From: Hymenobacter swuensis DY53
GTDB taxonomy: Bacteria; Bacteroidota; Bacteroidia; Cytophagales; Hymenobacteraceae
Assembly: GCF_000576555.1 (NCBI RefSeq)
Contig: NZ_CP007145.1
Coordinates: 1,984,001 to 2,048,000, forward strand
Direction: 5' to 3'
Length of the DNA stretch: 64,000 nt
Position numbers and translations under genes: made by a program. The number at the start of each line of letters is the position of its first letter. Within the stretch, counting starts at the first letter, position 1. Shown here piece by piece: positions 60,174 through 64,000 of the stretch. The notes under the pieces were generated by a model. It saw nothing but the letters and a program-made list of their open reading frames with translations, searched no databases and had not been told where the DNA came from.

Positions 60174-61610
60174 TTACTTCCACCCGCCACCCAAAGCGCG
60201 GTACACGTTTACGGAGGCGTTGAGCTGCTGCATCCGGGTTTCGATGAGGTCGAACTTCGATTCCAGGGCGTCTCGCTGGGTGAAGAGGACTTCCGTGTAG
60301 TCGGCGCGGGCCGAGCGGAACAGGCTGTTGGAAATGCTGGTGGACTGGTTGAGGGCCAGCACGGCCTTGGCCTTTTCGTTGTAGCTCTGCTGCAGGTTGT
60401 TGATGCTGGCCAGCTGGTTGGCTACTTCCACGTAGGCGTTCAGGATGGTGCGCTCGTAGTTGTAAGCGGCCTGAATCTGCACGGCGTTGGCGTTGCCGTA
60501 CAGGGCCTTGATGCCGTTGCGGTTCACCAGCGGAGCCACTAGGTCACCGGCCAGGGAGTAGAGCATCGACTCGGGCGTGGTGAATAGCAGCCCGGGCTTG
60601 AAGGCCCCGAAACCGGCCCCGCCGGTGATGCGCAGCGCCGGGTAGAAGTTGGCGCGCGCAATCTGGATGTCCAGTTTGGCGGCGGCCAGTTGCTGCTCGG
60701 CCTGCCGGATATCGGGGCGGTTCTGCAGCAGCTGGGCGGGCATGCCGGCCTGCACCGGCGTGGGCAGCAGCTCATTGAACGCGGCCGAGTTGCGGGCAAT
60801 GGGCTGGGGGTAGCGGCCGGCCAGGAAGTTGAGGCGGTTCTCGGTTTCCGTAATGCGCTGCTGAATGCCGTACTGCAGGCTGCGGGTGTTGTGCAGCTGG
60901 GCCTCGAAGCGCTGCACGGCCAGCTCGGTGGTGCGGGCTGATTCCTTCTGCAGCTTCACCAGCTCCAGGGCGTTGGTCTGCAGCTCGATGTTCTGGCGCA
61001 CGATGGCCAGCTGGTTGTCCAGGGCCAGCAGCTCGTAGTAGGAGGTGGCAATTTCGCCAATCAGGTTCGTGACCGTGAAGTTGCGGCCTTCCACCGTGGC
61101 CAGGTAGCGCAGCGCGGCCGACTTGCGGGCGTTGCGCAGCTTGTGCCAGATGTCCACTTCCCAGCTGGCAAACGCGCCGATCTGGTAGTTGGGCAGCGGG
61201 TTGGGGTTGCGGTGCTCGGGCCGGATGTTGATGGCTTCCTCAGTGGCTCCCTGCAGGGTGTTTTTGCTGGCCCGCGCCGTTTCGGCCTTCACCCCCAGGC
61301 CCACGAAGGGCAGGTACTCGCCCTTGCGGATCTGCACCTCGTTGCGGGCAATCTGGATTTCCTGGAGCGAGATATTCAGCTCCTGGTTGCGCTGCAGGGC
61401 CGTATCGATGAGGCCCACCAGGTTGGGGTCGGTGAAGAACTGCCGCCACTGGTTGCGGGCCGAGTTGGTGCTGTCTGTGGTGGTGGTGGCGTAGGTGGCG
61501 GGTACCGGCCGGCCGGCGGCCTTAGTGGCCAGCTCGGGCATTTTGCACGCGCCCACCGAAAGGGCCAGTAAAGCGGCGCTCAGGCCTTGAAAGAGGCGTT
61601 TGTTACGCAT
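60174..61610 (-). CDS. TolC-like outer-membrane efflux protein (NodT family)
   Basis: 478 aa from ATG 61610, overlapping the stop of the RND gene by 8 bp (ATGCGTAAC shares the TAA), a common translational-coupling arrangement; an ATG at 61637 is possible. Lipoprotein signal with the Cys in SVGACKM. Two OEP domains with long coiled-coil helices (about 60-260, 270-470). QIGAFASWEVDIWHKLRNARKSA is characteristic of the RND-outer-membrane family. Forms the exit duct with the RND pump. Confidence 0.94.
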   Translation of the reverse strand: MRNKRLFQGLSAALLALSVGACKMPELATKAAGRPVPATYATTTTDSTNSARNQWRQFFTDPNLVGLIDTALQRNQELNISLQEIQIARNEVQIRKGEYLPFVGLGVKAETARASKNTLQGATEEAINIRPEHRNPNPLPNYQIGAFASWEVDIWHKLRNARKSAALRYLATVEGRNFTVTNLIGEIATSYYELLALDNQLAIVRQNIELQTNALELVKLQKESARTTELAVQRFEAQLHNTRSLQYGIQQRITETENRLNFLAGRYPQPIARNSAAFNELLPTPVQAGMPAQLLQNRPDIRQAEQQLAAAKLDIQIARANFYPALRITGGAGFGAFKPGLLFTTPESMLYSLAGDLVAPLVNRNGIKALYGNANAVQIQAAYNYERTILNAYVEVANQLASINNLQQSYNEKAKAVLALNQSTSISNSLFRSARADYTEVLFTQRDALESKFDLIETRMQQLNASVNVYRALGGGWK

Positions 61611-64000
61611 GACTGTGGCTCGGAATTTCTTCATCAACTAAAACGTGCGGCTCGAACTCCGACAGCGGGTTTTCATTCTCATCCTGGATCAGCTTGCGGC
61701 CGGCGGACAGCGTACCAAAAATGTAGTACAGGCCGGGCACGAGAATCACCCCGAACACGGTGCCGAACAGCATGCCGCCCAGCGCCGCCGTACCAATGGT
61801 GCGGTTGCCGATGGCGCCCGCGCCGTGGGCAATAACCAGCGGAATCAGGCCGGCAATGAAGGCGAAGGAGGTCATCAGAATAGGGCGGAAACGCACTTTC
61901 GCGCCTTCAATGGCGGCTTCGCGCACCGTCATGCCTTCTTCGTGCTTCTGCACCGCAAACTCCACAATCAGCACGGCGTTTTTGCCCAATAGGCCCACCA
62001 GCATCACGAGGCCCACCTGGGCGTAGATGTTGTTGGCCAGGCCCATGGTTTTGATGAGCAGGAAGGAGCCGAAAATCCCGGCCGGCAAGCTCAGAATCAC
62101 GGACAGCGGCAGCAGGAAGCTCTCGTACTGCGCGGCCAGCACCAGGTACACGAACACAATCACGACCAGGAAGATGTAGATGGCCTCGTTGCCGCGGCCC
62201 ACTTCGTCTTTTGACAGCCCGCCCCAGTCGATATCATAGCCGCGGGGCAGGGTTTTGGCGGCCACTTCCTGCACGGCCTTGATGGCCTCGCCGGAGCTGT
62301 AGCCCTGGGCCGCATCGCCGCGGATGGAGGCCGTGGGGTACATGTTGTAGCGGTTGATTTCGTTGGCGCCTTGGCCCTTCACAATCTTCATGAAGGCCGA
62401 CATCGGCACCATTTCGCCCTTGTCGTTCTTCACCCACATGTCCAGAATATCCTTGGGCAGGCGGCGGTACTCGGGCGAGGCCTGCACAAATACCTTGAAG
62501 AAGCGCTGGTACTTAATGAAGCCCAGCTCGTACGTCGAGCCCACCATAATGCTGAGCGTGTTCATGGCGTTGCCGATGCTCACGCCCTTCTGCATGGCCA
62601 GCTGGTTGTCAATCTGCAGCTCGTACTGCGGATAGTTGGCCGAGAAGAAGGTGAACAGGCCGCTCAGCTCCTTGCGCTTCTTGAGCTCGGTCATGAACTC
62701 CTCGTTCACTTTTTCCAGGGCTTTGTAGTCGCCGGTGGCGGTTTTATCGAGCAGTTGCAGCTGGAAGCCGCCTGCTGCGCCGTAGCCGGGTACTGCCGGT
62801 GGCTCGAAGAACTCGATGGTCGCGCCGGGAATTTCCTTGGCCTTTTCTTCTAAGGACATGATAACGTCGTGCACCGATTCCTTGCGCTCGTTCCAGGGCT
62901 TGAGGCTGATGATGCAGGTACCGGCGTTGGAGCCGCGGCCTTCGGTCAGAATCTCGTAGCCGGCCAGCGTGGAAATGCTCTCGATGCCGGGTACTTTCTC
63001 GGCCAGCTTTTGGAGGCGCTGCGAGAGGTCGTTGGTGCGCTCCAGGGTGGAGCCGGGCGGCGTCTGGAGCACGGCGTAAATCATGCCCTGGTCTTCAGCA
63101 GGAATAAAGCCCGAGGGCAGGGTAGTGGAGATGCCGAAGATGCCCAGCCCGAAGGCAATCAGCACCGCGAAGGTGAGCACGCGGCGGTCTACCACCTTTT
63201 CCAGCAGGTTGGTGTAGCGGCCGGTCAGGCGCTCGAAGCCGCGGTTAAACCAGTCGATAAACCGGTTGATGGGCGTTTTCTTGCGGGGCTGGTCGTGGTT
63301 GTTCTTCAGAATCATGGCGCAGAGCACCGGCGTCAGCGTCAGGGCCACAATGCCCGAAATGACGATGCTGGCGGCCATGGTAATCGAGAACTGGCGGTAG
63401 AAAATGCCCACCGGTCCGCTCATGAAGGCCACCGGCACAAACACCGCCGTCATCAGGATGGTAATGGCAATAATGGCCCCGCTGATTTCGCCGATAACCT
63501 CGCGCACCGCGCCATAGGGCGAGAGGTGCTTTTCCTCCATCTTGGCGTGCACGGCTTCCACCACCACAATGGCGTCATCCACCACAATACCGATGGCCAG
63601 TACCAGCGCAAACAGCGTTATCATGTTGATGGTGAGCCCAAACGCCTGCATGGCCATGAACGCGCCCACCAACGACACCGGCACCGCAATAATCGGAATC
63701 AGCGTGGAGCGCCAGTCGCCCAGGAACAGGAACACCACCAGGGCCACCAGAATAAAGGCGTCGCGCAGGGTGTGAATCACGTTTTCGGTGGAGGCGTCGA
63801 GGAAGTTCGACACGTCGTAGCTGATCTTGTAGTCCATGCCGGGGGGCATGGTTTTCTTCAGTTCCTCCAGCTTGGTTTTCACGCTCTTAATCACGTCCAG
63901 AGCGTTGGAGCCGTAGGTCTGCTTGAGCATGATGGCCGCCGAGGGGTAGCCGTCAAGGTTGGAGTAGATGTCGTAGAATTCCGAGCCCAGCTCCACGTTG
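61603..64000 (-). CDS. RND efflux transporter permease (AcrB/HAE1 type), C-terminal 799 residues
   Basis: The frame enters from the right edge (upstream part missing) and stops at 61603. It begins in the porter domain (ELGSEFYDIYSNLDGYPSAA), followed by TM helices with the proton-relay pair in GIVVDDAIVVVEAVHAKMEE, the second porter domain, and the last helices GGMLFGTVFGVILVPGLYYIFG. Typical tripartite pump exporting drugs, detergents or other amphiphiles. The adaptor gene would lie beyond the window. Confidence 0.96.
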   Translation of the reverse strand, partial: NVELGSEFYDIYSNLDGYPSAAIMLKQTYGSNALDVIKSVKTKLEELKKTMPPGMDYKISYDVSNFLDASTENVIHTLRDAFILVALVVFLFLGDWRSTLIPIIAVPVSLVGAFMAMQAFGLTINMITLFALVLAIGIVVDDAIVVVEAVHAKMEEKHLSPYGAVREVIGEISGAIIAITILMTAVFVPVAFMSGPVGIFYRQFSITMAASIVISGIVALTLTPVLCAMILKNNHDQPRKKTPINRFIDWFNRGFERLTGRYTNLLEKVVDRRVLTFAVLIAFGLGIFGISTTLPSGFIPAEDQGMIYAVLQTPPGSTLERTNDLSQRLQKLAEKVPGIESISTLAGYEILTEGRGSNAGTCIISLKPWNERKESVHDVIMSLEEKAKEIPGATIEFFEPPAVPGYGAAGGFQLQLLDKTATGDYKALEKVNEEFMTELKKRKELSGLFTFFSANYPQYELQIDNQLAMQKGVSIGNAMNTLSIMVGSTYELGFIKYQRFFKVFVQASPEYRRLPKDILDMWVKNDKGEMVPMSAFMKIVKGQGANEINRYNMYPTASIRGDAAQGYSSGEAIKAVQEVAAKTLPRGYDIDWGGLSKDEVGRGNEAIYIFLVVIVFVYLVLAAQYESFLLPLSVILSLPAGIFGSFLLIKTMGLANNIYAQVGLVMLVGLLGKNAVLIVEFAVQKHEEGMTVREAAIEGAKVRFRPILMTSFAFIAGLIPLVIAHGAGAIGNRTIGTAALGGMLFGTVFGVILVPGLYYIFGTLSAGRKLIQDENENPLSEFEPHVLVDEEIPSHSHA

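Overview
The window is a GC-rich chromosomal segment of a Bacteroidota bacterium, most likely a Hymenobacter-like member of the Cytophagales. The pointers are TonB-dependent receptors with N-terminal carboxypeptidase-regulatory-like domains, a type IX secretion sorting domain, HmuY, a DUF4260 protein, several promoters of the Bacteroidota type (TTTG, about 19-20 bp, TAnnTTTG), and the general protein flavour. The genus call is inference from sequence style; no rRNA gene is present.

Layout. 1-3.7 kb: 5' part of a siderophore-type TonB receptor, a luciferase-like oxidoreductase and a Vat-type acetyltransferase. 3.7-8.5 kb: a minus-strand sulfur/persulfide cluster (ArsR regulator, TauE exporter, metallo-beta-lactamase/rhodanese fusion, rhodanese, methyltransferase, two YeeE-type membrane proteins), with SmtB/ArsR-like operator palindromes before both arsR and tauE. 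8.7-12.8 kb: antiporter, TSUP permease, small secreted protein, SDR. 13.0-16.3 kb: a plus-strand group made of a divergent Lgt-like membrane protein, an AT-rich membrane protein, a radical SAM enzyme of the MJ0619/tetraether-lipid-synthase type and two tandem paralogous small membrane proteins. This is the most interesting candidate for an undescribed system. 16.6-23.6 kb: a complete heme-uptake operon (hmuRYTUVS order) preceded by 19-bp palindromes that also precede the receptor at 1.6 kb. 23.8-32.3 kb: HTH protein, lipoprotein, Fpg/Nei glycosylase, PhzF, a putative metallopeptidase, a secreted metzincin-like T9SS cargo, an ABC exporter. 32.3-39.4 kb: a 21-bp minisatellite, a His-rich exported protein, a third TonB receptor, and an ABC ATPase with two DUF3526-like permeases. 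39.6-47.2 kb: MFS/ABM fusion, a large conserved unknown, a D-lactate-dehydrogenase-like enzyme, an IS110 remnant and a frameshifted six-BON protein. 47.5-57.1 kb: two identical tRNA-Glu genes bracketing a DedA-like protein, GH15, OtsA-OtsB fusion, DUF4260, a Crp regulator and a large lipoprotein glycosidase. 57.4-64 kb: gap, a lipid kinase, a SUI1 factor and the end of an RND efflux system.

Intergenic regions are rich in at least four families of palindromic repeats, several with near-perfect arms of 25-45 bp, one family carrying a nested terminator.
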